Assembly (NCBI GenBank): GCA_019873645.1
Contig: JAIOAX010000006.1
Span: forward strand, 1 to 64,000
DNA from: Chloroflexota bacterium
GTDB lineage: Bacteria; Chloroflexota; Anaerolineae; B4-G1; SLSP01
DNA: 64,000 bases
Reading direction: 5' to 3'
Both the position numbers and the translations under genes were made by a program. Every line of letters begins with the position of its first letter. Position 1 is the stretch's first letter. The notes beneath the pieces are model-generated. The model saw only the letters and a program-made list of their open reading frames with translations. It was not told where the DNA came from and did no database searches. Below, in pieces: positions 26,358 to 34,617 of the stretch.

Positions 26358-26714
26358 ATGCGCAGCCAAAACCTGCCACAAGCGGTGACGAAACTTGTGC
26401 AGCAGCTACGGGCGCGCGTGCAGCCTCTGCTCGATGAGGTGACGGCGCTGGAGGTGAGCACCTATGGCGTGGACGCGCCACAGATGGCGAGCGTGGTTGC
26501 GTCTAAAGATGGGACGGCGCTTGCGTCTGCGGCGCGGCAAGGATACACACGGGTCACCTTTCAATGCGACCTGCATGGCTGCACAGAGATCGGGCGTGAG
26601 GAGACCGTAGCAGCGCCGGTGCGTCCCATCCATAACGTGGCGGTGGAGCAGGCGCTCGTCGGACGCGGTAGCCTGTTCACCGCCATCCGCGAGACGTTTT
26701 CGGGCCTGATCTGA
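26358..26714 (+). CDS. Small stand-alone LEVRTY-domain protein 2
   Basis: A 118-residue diverged member of the same domain family: helix VTKLVQQLRARVQPLLDEV, strand ALEVSTYGV, TRVTFQCDLHG, and PIHNVAVEQALVGRGS aligned to DMHQAAVNQALQNRA of its neighbour. It starts 7 bp after the previous stop, so the two are co-translated. It is the last gene clearly belonging to the CHAT/STAND cluster. Confidence 0.72.
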   Translation: MRSQNLPQAVTKLVQQLRARVQPLLDEVTALEVSTYGVDAPQMASVVASKDGTALASAARQGYTRVTFQCDLHGCTEIGREETVAAPVRPIHNVAVEQALVGRGSLFTAIRETFSGLI

Positions 26715-26736
26715 AGAGTCTCCTCCATAGCCAGAT

Positions 26737-27735
26737 ATGCAAGTCTTTATCATCGGCGGACCGGGCAACATCTCGCGCGGGACGGTGGATTACCTCCTGG
26801 AACGCGGCTACGACGTGGCCGTTTACACGCGCAACGCAGCAGCAAAACGGGTAGCCTACCCCGACCTCAGGTTCTATGAGGGCGACCGGCAAGACGCGGA
26901 AACGCTCCGGCGCGCGTTTGAGGATTTCGGCGCCGATCTGGTGATAGACACCATCTGCTTTGAGCCGGAGGAGGCGCAGACGCTCTACCGGATTGTGCGC
27001 GGTTGCATCCGCCATCTGGTGTTCATCAGCACGGTGGATACCTATGGCTATCCGCTTTCACGGCTGCCGTTTCGCGAGCACGACGCGGTCAGGCCGGCCA
27101 GAGGGGCGTATGCCCAGAAAAAGCGCATCATCGAGCTGTTTTACCTGGACAAATGGCACAAGGAAGGCTTTCCGGCGACCATTGGGCGGCCTTCGCTCTC
27201 CATTGGCCCCAACTTTTGCCCGATGCTGTTTTGGGATTGGGGTTTCAGGACGGTGCCCAAAATCAAGGCTAACCAGCCCATCCTTGTCCCCGGCGATGGC
27301 AACGGACTGATGCACGTGGGTTGGGGTTACGATGTCGGCCGGATGATCGGGCGGATCATCGGCGATGCTAAATCGCCCGGCAAGGGTTACACTTTGAGCG
27401 CCCCCGATTGCCTGACCCGTGACGAGTATATCTCGCTTTTCACGGATTGTTTGGGTACCAACCCTGAACGGGTGTATATCCCCCCGGAATATATCGAGCG
27501 CTACCCCGGTGTGCAGGAAACCGGCATCATTTACCACCTGTACCGGGTCAATATGGCCTTCTCGTTGGAGAACTTCCAACATGATTTCCCCGATTACCAA
27601 TGGCTGCCACTGCGTCAAGGCGTCGAGGAGTTTATCCGGGCCGGTGAAAGCGCGGGGCGGTTTCAAGACCCCCAGGTGGAAATCCTCGAAGATCGCCTCA
27701 TCCGCGATTGGAAGCTGCGCCTGGCCGGATGGTGA
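26737..27735 (+). CDS. NAD-dependent epimerase/dehydratase (extended SDR)
   Basis: A 332-residue Rossmann protein: nucleotide-binding FIIGGPGNISRGTVDYLL, HLVFISTVDTYGYP, and the catalytic YAQKK (YxxxK). It resembles atypical SDRs that act on nucleotide-sugars or bind RNA (chloroplast CSP41-like). It begins 22 bp after the small-domain gene and ends 24 bp before a glycoside hydrolase, so it may read through from the cluster yet belong to a sugar pathway. The substrate is unknown. Confidence 0.8.
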   Translation: MQVFIIGGPGNISRGTVDYLLERGYDVAVYTRNAAAKRVAYPDLRFYEGDRQDAETLRRAFEDFGADLVIDTICFEPEEAQTLYRIVRGCIRHLVFISTVDTYGYPLSRLPFREHDAVRPARGAYAQKKRIIELFYLDKWHKEGFPATIGRPSLSIGPNFCPMLFWDWGFRTVPKIKANQPILVPGDGNGLMHVGWGYDVGRMIGRIIGDAKSPGKGYTLSAPDCLTRDEYISLFTDCLGTNPERVYIPPEYIERYPGVQETGIIYHLYRVNMAFSLENFQHDFPDYQWLPLRQGVEEFIRAGESAGRFQDPQVEILEDRLIRDWKLRLAGW

Positions 27736-27759
27736 CGTCTTTCTTGCAGGGAGCGTGGT

Positions 27760-29205
27760 ATGCGGTTCAAGATAGATACATTTATCGGCGCAGTGCTACT
27801 GCTCATCCTGGTAGCGGGATGCGCCGCGTCTGAACGGCCGACCTTTACGCCCACGCTTGCCCCGCCGACTGATACTCCATCGCCCACCGCCACGCCGACG
27901 TGCACGCCTGCCCCGACCGTCACACCCACTCCCGCAGTAGCCCAGGTCACGATCAATCCGTCCGTTTCCTATCAGGTGATGGATGGCTTTGGCGCAAACT
28001 GCTGGACGTTTCCTTATGCCAACGACCTGGGGTGGAACTGGGAGGCGGTCAAATTTGTCTTTGATGAACTGGACATCGCCTATATTCGTCTGGCGCCGTG
28101 GCTGGGCTGGTGGGAAACGGCTAACGACAATGATGATCCATTCACGATCAACTGGGATGGTTTCAGCACCGTCTATGATATCATCGGTCAGCACGATGTC
28201 CCTTTCGCCCAATATCTCCATCAACGCGGTATTGAGCTGGCCGTGGGCGTGTGGGATTTCGGCGGGGTGGCTCAGTATTGTGAAGACAAGTCGCAATGCC
28301 CCGATTGGCTGGCCGGTGGCAAGCCCCGCACCATCCCGCCGGAGATGTACCCCGAAATGGGCGAGTCCATCGCCGCTTACATCCTGAACATGCAGAAAAA
28401 CGGCGTACCGATTCCGGTTGCCGAGGTGCAAAACGAGCCGGACATCGAGGCCGGCATTAAATATCCAGACCCGGAGGCATTGCGCGATGCCGGCAAGGTG
28501 TTGCTGCGCATGCTGGATTACTATGGCTTGGAGCAAGTGACGTTACACGCGCCTAACCTGCACGCGCCGACCGACAATGTGCGCTGGATCGAAACCTGGC
28601 TGGCCGACGAAACCTTGCGCCAACGCACCGTTGCCGTCTCGTATCATACCTGGTGGTCGGAGTCTCAAAGGGACTATGAGGCAATCTGGCAGGCGGCGCA
28701 GAAATACGCCAAACCGGTGTGGGCCACCGAAGCCGGTTATTCCGGCAATGCCACCAGCATTGACCCACAAAACTGGCTGACCGCCTTTGGCTTTGCCGAA
28801 AGCTACTATCGCGCCATCGCCTGGAGCCACGCCAGCCGCGTCTATCACTGGGCGCTACTCGGCTTCGACGGCGCAGTGGGCAAGCAGGGCGAACGCTACC
28901 CAATGTTTTACGCCCTCAAGCATTTTGCCAACGCTATTCCCCCAAAGGCCGTGTTACTGGATAGTCGCTCGAATGACCGCCGGCTGAGCACGCTGGCTTT
29001 TGCGCTGCCCCATGGCGGCTATACGCTGATCCTGCTGAACGCCAACCGCACGCCGCGGGCGGTGTCCATCTCGGGACTGGAAGCAACATTGCAGACGATC
29101 CTCACGTCGAGTGAGGGGGCTTACGAAGTTCAGCTCACGCCCGCTGCCGATGGAACGCTCATCTTGCCGCCGTTGAGCATCACCAGTATTCGGATGGAAC
29201 ATTGA
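27760..29205 (+). CDS. GH30-like secreted lipoprotein glycoside hydrolase
   Basis: A 481-residue protein. A lipoprotein signal (LLLILVAGC, Cys about residue 21) is followed by a Thr/Pro spacer (TPTLAPPTDTPSPTATPT) typical of surface-tethered Chloroflexota enzymes. The body matches clan GH-A family 30: GFGANCWTFP at the start, acid/base Glu226 in VAEVQNEPDIEA, nucleophile Glu324 in VWATEAGYSG, and a C-terminal small beta-domain (LILLNANRTPRAVSISGL). GH30 enzymes act on beta-glucosyl, glucuronoxylan or fucosyl substrates; which one applies here cannot be read. Confidence 0.82.
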   Translation: MRFKIDTFIGAVLLLILVAGCAASERPTFTPTLAPPTDTPSPTATPTCTPAPTVTPTPAVAQVTINPSVSYQVMDGFGANCWTFPYANDLGWNWEAVKFVFDELDIAYIRLAPWLGWWETANDNDDPFTINWDGFSTVYDIIGQHDVPFAQYLHQRGIELAVGVWDFGGVAQYCEDKSQCPDWLAGGKPRTIPPEMYPEMGESIAAYILNMQKNGVPIPVAEVQNEPDIEAGIKYPDPEALRDAGKVLLRMLDYYGLEQVTLHAPNLHAPTDNVRWIETWLADETLRQRTVAVSYHTWWSESQRDYEAIWQAAQKYAKPVWATEAGYSGNATSIDPQNWLTAFGFAESYYRAIAWSHASRVYHWALLGFDGAVGKQGERYPMFYALKHFANAIPPKAVLLDSRSNDRRLSTLAFALPHGGYTLILLNANRTPRAVSISGLEATLQTILTSSEGAYEVQLTPAADGTLILPPLSITSIRMEH

Positions 29206-29213
29206 CATTTTGG

Positions 29214-29393
29214 TCACTGTGCATTTCCCTTCTGGATAAGGCTGTTCCAGGTAGCATAGATATCCTCGGCGGTTTTATCGCTTTCCAACAGCCACCCCAA
29301 CGCCGCTCCACACTGACGACAAAACGTTTCACTGTCATTCGTTACAATGGTTTCCAGGGGTGTCCAGCGCAATACGGGGTCTTGTAATGCCAA
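29214..29393 (-). CDS. Possible 59-residue protein with a CxxC pair
   Basis: An open frame immediately downstream of the methylase gene, with a TTG start at 29393 overlapping the methylase stop region by a few bases. It encodes a product including ETFCRQCGAALGWLL and a C-terminal helix (AEDIYATWNSLIQKG). The residue mix looks protein-like, but there is no ATG. Could be a real small zinc-ribbon-like protein translated with the methylase, or chance. Confidence 0.35.
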   Translation of the reverse strand: MALQDPVLRWTPLETIVTNDSETFCRQCGAALGWLLESDKTAEDIYATWNSLIQKGNAQ

Positions 29394-29395
29394 AA

Positions 29396-31264
29396 CTAAA
29401 ATGGATCGTGCTTGATGGCGTTCAGGTTATTGATGTGCACCGAGATCGGATTTTCGGAAAAGACGACGTAACGGTTGCGCAAGCGGAATCCGGCCGTTTT
29501 CAGGGCCAGGGTCAGTTCGGCCCAGGCTTGAGGGTCCCAGTGGTGAAAGGTGAAAACCATGCGGCCGGTTTCCGGCTTCAAAACGCGCGCACACTCTTGA
29601 AAGATAGCCGACATGGTGCGCATAAAATTAGCGTCATCGGCGGCATTGGAAAATGCGACTGCGCTCTGTTGAGTGTTGTATGTCCAGTCCATGACGCCAG
29701 GCAGCAATCGCGCTAACCACACACGAAAGAAAGCCGCCAGATCGCTATACTGCACACTGTCATAATAAGGTGGATCGGTGACGATGAAATCCACACTATG
29801 ATCGTTCAACGGCAATGCTCGTGCGTCGCGGTGAAGCAACCAGAATGTCTGCGGGTGCTTTGTCAGTTCGGTTGGCTCAAAAACTTCGACGCCGCCATCC
29901 CATTCCCCATAAATCTTGACCGGCTGTGATTGTCCGTCCGCAGTGATGCGGCGCTCAATCGGCGCCACAGCCCAGGTTCGTCCACGTACCAGGCGATCAT
30001 TGAACAAACGGCGCAGGTTGCCTGAACATGGCTCAGGGTTCACGGGGTTGTTCTCCAACGCCGTATAGGGCAATCCATAAGCGTGCAACGTGAAAACGTG
30101 GCGAATGGCGCCGGGGCGGCGTTTGAACCAGCCTTTATAGCCGCACAGCATGGCGTTGAATTCCAACGATGTGGAAACTAACAAGGCCAAATTGAGACCC
30201 ATAGGATCCACTTGTGGGGACGATGTAGTAGCGTCTATCGGGGTTGCCGGGTAATGGGTATTGAGATAGCGAATGGCTGCATCCAGGTAGATCAATTGGC
30301 GCGATGAAAAGACATCCAGGTAAGAAGTAATGCCATGCCGTAACAAATCCCGCGATTTTGGCCCATTGTGTACCGCAAAAGTCTCCAGTGGCCCGAAATC
30401 TAAAACCTTGCGGCGCCCGTTTGCAGCTTCCAGGCGATCCAGATCGTCCGCCCCTGGCGCACGGAAAAACTGTCCGTGATGAGGGCATACACCGGTAATG
30501 GCAAAAGGAACATAGCGCGCATAAAACGGCGTGGCGCGCAACTCTTGATACGCTTCGCCACAGGTGGGACACCGGCGTTCTGTTTTGAGGATGAGGCGTT
30601 GGGTATGTGGGGGAATGAGTGTCGGCATATCCGAGATCGCCCACGTCTCAGGCGAAATACGTACTGTGCGATTCTCTTCTTCGCGCAGTGTGTATTGGTC
30701 AATCTGCACAACCTCCCCACACCGACAGCGCTTCCGCAAACCGTAAAGGGTATACTGCATGTCCACAGTATGACCGCATATCGGGCAATCCGTTTGAAAT
30801 AGCGCGCCGACTTCGGCGTACAGCGTCGCAAAAAAGTCCTCGAAAGCAGCTTCTAAGTCTACCAGGGCAATGGAGGTAAGCGTGGCGCGAGCCTGTACAA
30901 CCGGGATGGGGTCAATATCAACGCCGATAACATGGGCGCCCAGGCGGATCGCTTCATGCAGTGTGGTGCCGCCGCCCATCATCGGATCCAGCACAATTTT
31001 CCCTTCCAGACCGCCCGGCGCGTAATAATCTCGGCGTGCCGGATCGGGCACAAACTGCTTCAAGATGGTACGGAAAGTGGAACCGCACCGCCGCGCCCAC
31101 CACTTGTGCAGATAAGTATGAGGACGGAAAAGGTGTTTGTTATAGGCTTCTGCCTGGGCCAGGGTATTGGCAAAAGCTTCTGGAAAAGTCTCATCAATGC
31201 CCAGGTTGACCGTCGCTTGTGAGGCGCGGTAGAGTTCATCAAAAGTCAATTGACGCATGACCAT
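29396..31264 (-). CDS. DNA methyltransferase (DUF1156-like, N4/N6 amino type)
   Basis: A 622-residue DNA methylase. An N-terminal HLFRPHTYLHKWWARRCGS is the DUF1156-type opening; AdoMet motif I follows (IVLDPMMGGGTTLHEAIRLG); the catalytic DPPYYDSVQYSD starts at about Asp497. Between them are two Cys clusters (CPICGH with CRCGE, and CPTCGE with CPHHGQ), likely zinc ribbons. The order of motifs is the same as in the 925-residue methylase at 48253, but the protein is shorter and has no helicase or ATPase beside it. It starts 4 bp after the stop of rsmG and is probably co-transcribed. An orphan epigenetic role or remnant of a defence locus are both possible. Confidence 0.82.
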   Translation of the reverse strand: MVMRQLTFDELYRASQATVNLGIDETFPEAFANTLAQAEAYNKHLFRPHTYLHKWWARRCGSTFRTILKQFVPDPARRDYYAPGGLEGKIVLDPMMGGGTTLHEAIRLGAHVIGVDIDPIPVVQARATLTSIALVDLEAAFEDFFATLYAEVGALFQTDCPICGHTVDMQYTLYGLRKRCRCGEVVQIDQYTLREEENRTVRISPETWAISDMPTLIPPHTQRLILKTERRCPTCGEAYQELRATPFYARYVPFAITGVCPHHGQFFRAPGADDLDRLEAANGRRKVLDFGPLETFAVHNGPKSRDLLRHGITSYLDVFSSRQLIYLDAAIRYLNTHYPATPIDATTSSPQVDPMGLNLALLVSTSLEFNAMLCGYKGWFKRRPGAIRHVFTLHAYGLPYTALENNPVNPEPCSGNLRRLFNDRLVRGRTWAVAPIERRITADGQSQPVKIYGEWDGGVEVFEPTELTKHPQTFWLLHRDARALPLNDHSVDFIVTDPPYYDSVQYSDLAAFFRVWLARLLPGVMDWTYNTQQSAVAFSNAADDANFMRTMSAIFQECARVLKPETGRMVFTFHHWDPQAWAELTLALKTAGFRLRNRYVVFSENPISVHINNLNAIKHDPF

Positions 31265-31268
31265 TCAC

Positions 31269-32000
31269 TTATGCCACTTTCGGCATCAACGGCCGCTTAT
31301 TGGGCATGCCGGGCCGGCGGGGATATTGCGGCGGCGTCGCAGCGACTTTGTCCAGGATGACGAGATAGCGCGTTTCGGCCAGGCCCCGTAGCTCGACGGG
31401 CACGAGTCGCCGCACGCGCCCTCCCAATTGCTGGATAGCCCACTCACTGCGTTGTACCTCGGCGGGTGCGCCTTCGCCTTTTTGCGCCAGCACGCGCCCC
31501 CCCACTTTGACCAGCGGCAGCAGGTACTCCGCCAGGATAGGCATATCGGCGACGGCGCGGGCGATGGCCCAGTCGTAATGCTCGCGGTGTTCTGGCTGCT
31601 GTCCCAGTTCTTCTGCGCGTCCGTGGGTGATGGTGACATCCGTCAGACCCAGGCGCGCCGTGACTTGCTCCAAAAAGCTGACCTTTTTAGCCGTCGCTTC
31701 GAGCAGCGTTAGTTTCATTCCCGGACACAGCAGCTTGAGCGGCAGCCCGGGAAAACCGGCGCCTGTCCCTACGTCAATGACCGCTTTGCCGCTGAAGCGT
31801 TCGCCACTTTCAAGCGCCTGGAAACAGGAAAGCGAGTCCAAAAAATGCCGTATCTGGATGCCCTCATCGTCGGTGATGGCTGTGAGATTGAAATGCTGGT
31901 TGAATTCCACCAACATGTGCTGGTAGATGCGCAGAGCCTCCAAATGTTCCGGCGTCAACCGAATCTGTAACGCGCGCGCGCCTTCGATTAACTGTTCCAC
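31269..32000 (-). CDS. rsmG: 16S rRNA (guanine527-N7)-methyltransferase
   Basis: A 243-residue class I methyltransferase (GidB). Family motifs are VEFNQHFNLTAITD, HFLDSLSCF, the AdoMet loop IDVGTGAGFPGLPLKLL, LLEATAKKVSFLEQV and ARAVADMPILAEYLLPLVK. Length matches RsmG. It heads a two-gene unit with the methylase behind it. Confidence 0.96.
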   Translation of the reverse strand: MEQLIEGARALQIRLTPEHLEALRIYQHMLVEFNQHFNLTAITDDEGIQIRHFLDSLSCFQALESGERFSGKAVIDVGTGAGFPGLPLKLLCPGMKLTLLEATAKKVSFLEQVTARLGLTDVTITHGRAEELGQQPEHREHYDWAIARAVADMPILAEYLLPLVKVGGRVLAQKGEGAPAEVQRSEWAIQQLGGRVRRLVPVELRGLAETRYLVILDKVAATPPQYPRRPGMPNKRPLMPKVA

Positions 32001-32017
32001 ACGCTTCCATCCTTAAA

Positions 32018-32260
32018 CCGGGTCTCTCCCCCCAATTATACCCGACAACAACCATTTCGTTAATTTTGATCTGCCCGCTCGGGCCGGTCTCCAGACCGCG
32101 CCCGCTCAGCATTTTGGCTGCTGGGGCGCGGTCAGAGACCGGCCAAACGAGATGTGGTACCCTACCAACAATAGACCTGACAGGTCTGTCTCCAGACCGT
32201 GCCTGCTGTGGCGCGGTCAAAGACCGGCCACCGCAAGATTTGTCTCAAAGTTGAAATACA
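32018..32260. repeat. Composite palindromic repeat, copy C
   Basis: Within the 408-bp gap 32001-32408. It contains gggccggtctccagaccgcg and gcgcggtcagagaccggcc as inverted arms (about 32079-32147), then a GACCTGACAGGTC piece, a second clipped pair (gtctccagaccgtgcc, gcgcggtcaaagaccggcc), and aagttgaaatac. Two elements seem nested or in tandem. Confidence 0.85.
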
Positions 32261-32315
32261 TCCGCTAACGAAGCGTGGTTTGCCTGTTTCCCCAATCAGA
32301 CTATACTGAAACCAC

Positions 32316-32395
32316 TCGCCTGATTCGCCGATTCGCCGATTCGCTGATTCTCTGATTTGCCGATTCGCTGATTCTCTGATTCGCTCATTCTTTTC
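32316..32395. repeat. Short degenerate tandem repeat (gattcgct type)
   Basis: About ten units of gattcgcc/gattcgct/gattctct lie just before the ribosome site of the M42 peptidase. The complementary unit (cgaatgag) fills the spacer at 37020-37095. Confidence 0.8.
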
Positions 32396-32408
32396 CAAGG
32401 AGGAATTG

Positions 32409-33452
32409 ATGACCCTTCCCGACATCCCCATAGATGAAACCGTTGCCTTTCTCGTCGGCTTGCTGAATACCCCTAGCCCCACCGGCGATACCGACAAGGC
32501 CATCGCCTATGTCGAGCAAGCCGTCCATGACTTGCCTTTGACCATCACGCACACGCTCAAAGGTGGTTTGGTCCTGACATGGCCTGGCGATGCAGCCTGC
32601 CCACGCGCTCTGACCGCCCACGTGGATACGCTAGGCGCGATGGTCAGGCGGATCAAAAACAACGGGCGCCTGGAACTGACGGCCATCGGTGGATTTGACT
32701 GGCATTCCGTTGAAGGCGAAGGCTGTACTATTGCTACGGCATCGGGGCAACTTTATCGCGGCAGCATTTTGCCGCTGATGGCCTCGGTGCACATTTTTGG
32801 CGCCGAGGCGCGCAATCTGGAACGGACCCAGGAGAACTACGAGGTGCGCATTGATGCGCCGACCGCCGATCAGGAGATGACCGAAGCGCTGGGGATCAAT
32901 GTGGGCGATTTCGTCTACTTTGACCCACGGGTGGAAGTAACCCATGGCTTCATCCGCTCGCGACACCTGGACGACAAGGCCGGCGTAGCGGCCATCTACG
33001 GCGCGTTGCTGGCGCTGCACCGCGCGGGTCTCACGCCACGTTATCGGCTGGATGTGCTGATCTCGAATTACGAAGAAGTCGGGCACGGCGGCGCACACGG
33101 TATTCCGGCAGATGTCCAGGAATTGGTGACGGTGGACATGGCCGCCGTCGGGGAAGGGCAGAATTCGAACGAGTTCAGCGTGGGCATCTGCGCCAAAGAC
33201 ACCGGCGGGCCGTATCACCTGGGGTTGCGGCGGCGTCTGGAGGAGTTGGCCAATGAGCACAGCATTGCTTATCGTGTGGATACCTATCCGAACTACGGCT
33301 CCGACGGGGAAGCGGCCTGGCGTGCCGGCGCCGACCTTAAAGTGGCCTTGATGGGGCCGGGCATAGATGCCTCCCATTCTTATGAACGCACGCACCGCGA
33401 GTCCATCAAGGCAACCGCGAAACTCCTTGTCGCCTATCTGCTGCAGGATTAG
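32409..33452 (+). CDS. M42-family metalloaminopeptidase
   Basis: A 347-residue cytoplasmic co-catalytic zinc peptidase (glutamyl/deblocking aminopeptidase type, often dodecameric). Metal and active-site motifs: TAHVDTLGAMV (His), RHLDDKAGVAAIYGAL (bridging Asp), SNYEEVGHGGAHG (the Glu pair), TVDMAAVG, and a C-terminal DASHSYERTH (His). AAGGAGG lies 8 bp upstream of the ATG at 32409, preferred over an adjacent TTG. It is flanked by repeats on both sides and so is probably monocistronic. Confidence 0.93.
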   Translation: MTLPDIPIDETVAFLVGLLNTPSPTGDTDKAIAYVEQAVHDLPLTITHTLKGGLVLTWPGDAACPRALTAHVDTLGAMVRRIKNNGRLELTAIGGFDWHSVEGEGCTIATASGQLYRGSILPLMASVHIFGAEARNLERTQENYEVRIDAPTADQEMTEALGINVGDFVYFDPRVEVTHGFIRSRHLDDKAGVAAIYGALLALHRAGLTPRYRLDVLISNYEEVGHGGAHGIPADVQELVTVDMAAVGEGQNSNEFSVGICAKDTGGPYHLGLRRRLEELANEHSIAYRVDTYPNYGSDGEAAWRAGADLKVALMGPGIDASHSYERTHRESIKATAKLLVAYLLQD

Positions 33453-33672
33453 GTTTGTAGTTTTTAGTCTTGTAGTCTGGTAGTCTGGTAGTCTGGTAGT
33501 CTGGTAGGATTGGGCGTCTGGGTGAGCATGCTGTGCATACATATCGTATAGACCTGACAGGTCTTCTGAGACCTGTCAGGTCTGGTGCTTCACTGAAGTG
33601 TGTTGACTGCAAGTCGCCCCCATCCTGAAATGCCCCCTGAGCCGGGGTGCGTTTCCAACGTTCAAAGCGCAG
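33453..33672. repeat. Spacer with tagtctgg repeats and GACCTGACAGGTC hairpin
   Basis: About five tagtctgg units (33457-33507) precede a strong hairpin, AGACCTGACAGGT (33550-33562) pairing with ACCTGTCAGGTCT (33571-33583), then a fragment of the composite repeat (cgcccccatcctgaaatg). No gene is seen. Confidence 0.78.
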
Positions 33673-33676
33673 CTCA

Positions 33677-33964
33677 TCATGCCTGCTGACAAATCCCCTC
33701 TGTCTCCGGCGCACCTTCCCACTCAGCGAGGAAACACTCATAAGCGGCGATGATCGCCTCCAGTTTTTTGTCCTCAATCACCCCGCGCGCACCCCAGTTG
33801 TCGCCCTGACGGGCATAGGCGTCCTTGAGGAACTGCCGGATTTTCTCCGGCGTGAAGGCGGGATCGGTGCGTCGTTGTTCTTCAAGATAGGCATAGATGG
33901 TCTCGAAAGTTTGCGCGTATATCAGGCGTGGAAAATCATCGCTATCTATGACCGGCGCCGACAC
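33677..33964 (-). CDS. Hypothetical 95-residue protein
   Basis: A mostly helical small protein (FETIYAYLEEQRRTDPAF, IRQFLKDAYARQGDNW, KKLEAIIAAYECFLAEWE). A GGAGGA site stands just before the ATG at 33964. I do not recognise the family. It is convergent with the M42 gene and separated from the thioesterase by 115 bp with no strong signals. Confidence 0.6.
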   Translation of the reverse strand: MSAPVIDSDDFPRLIYAQTFETIYAYLEEQRRTDPAFTPEKIRQFLKDAYARQGDNWGARGVIEDKKLEAIIAAYECFLAEWEGAPETEGICQQA

Positions 33965-34079
33965 ATTGTCCTCCGAAAATAAACCGCTAATCGCGCTAAG
34001 CTACGCGAATCTCTAAAAAATTAGTGAGGATTCGCATGATTCGCGGGCTTGTGTAAGTCGAAAACCCGTTAGAATCCGC

Positions 34080-34475
34080 TCAATCCGCTGGCTTTTTTCG
34101 CGCTACACGCGCCATAAAGCGGGCGTTATCTACGATGAAGCGCTCGTGTTCGCCTTCGCCGATCTTTTCGATGGCGTCCCAGGCTTCAACTCGGAAGCAG
34201 ACGCGCGGCAGGGCCACAGTAGTCACTTCGGCGCGCGCCCGCACCGTCATCCCGACCGGCGTCGCGGCCAGGTGGCGTATGCCGATGTAGGTACCGACGG
34301 AGCTTTGCCCTGGCTCCAGATACGGGATCAGCGCCGTCTGCGCCGCGTTTTCCAGTAACGCGACAAGATGCGGCGTGCTCAACACCGGGGCCAGCCCGCT
34401 GCCATAAGCGGCGGCCGTATCATTATCGGTGACGATGTGGGTGATTTCGTAGGTTAATCCAGGCTCAATGGGCAT
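34080..34475 (-). CDS. Hotdog-fold thioesterase (fluoroacetyl-CoA thioesterase FlK-like)
   Basis: A 131-residue hotdog protein. The pattern APVLSTPHLVALLENAAQTA (catalytic Thr and Glu region), SSVGTYIGIRHLAATPVGMT (the conserved His) and IGEGEHERFIVD matches the FlK/thioesterase family of about 130 residues, which hydrolyses small acyl-CoAs. Physiological substrate unknown; fluoroacetyl-CoA itself is unlikely. Confidence 0.88.
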   Translation of the reverse strand: MPIEPGLTYEITHIVTDNDTAAAYGSGLAPVLSTPHLVALLENAAQTALIPYLEPGQSSVGTYIGIRHLAATPVGMTVRARAEVTTVALPRVCFRVEAWDAIEKIGEGEHERFIVDNARFMARVARKKPAD

Positions 34476-34499
34476 ACAGACTCCAAAGAATCAGCGAAA

Positions 34500-34617
34500 A
34501 GAGAATCAGCGAACTGGTTACTGGTTACTTGTTACTGGTTACTCGTTACTCATCCCCTAATCATCAATCCCCAGTTACCGATCCCTAATCCCCAATCCCC
34601 AATTACCGATTACCCCC
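34500..34617. repeat. Short degenerate tandem repeats (ggttact and ccccaat types)
   Basis: A ggttactggttacttgttact run, then tccctaatccccaatccccaatt units. The second resembles the short tandemly repeated sequences described in heterocystous cyanobacteria. The last units encode or border the C-terminus of the following gene on the minus strand. Confidence 0.8.
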
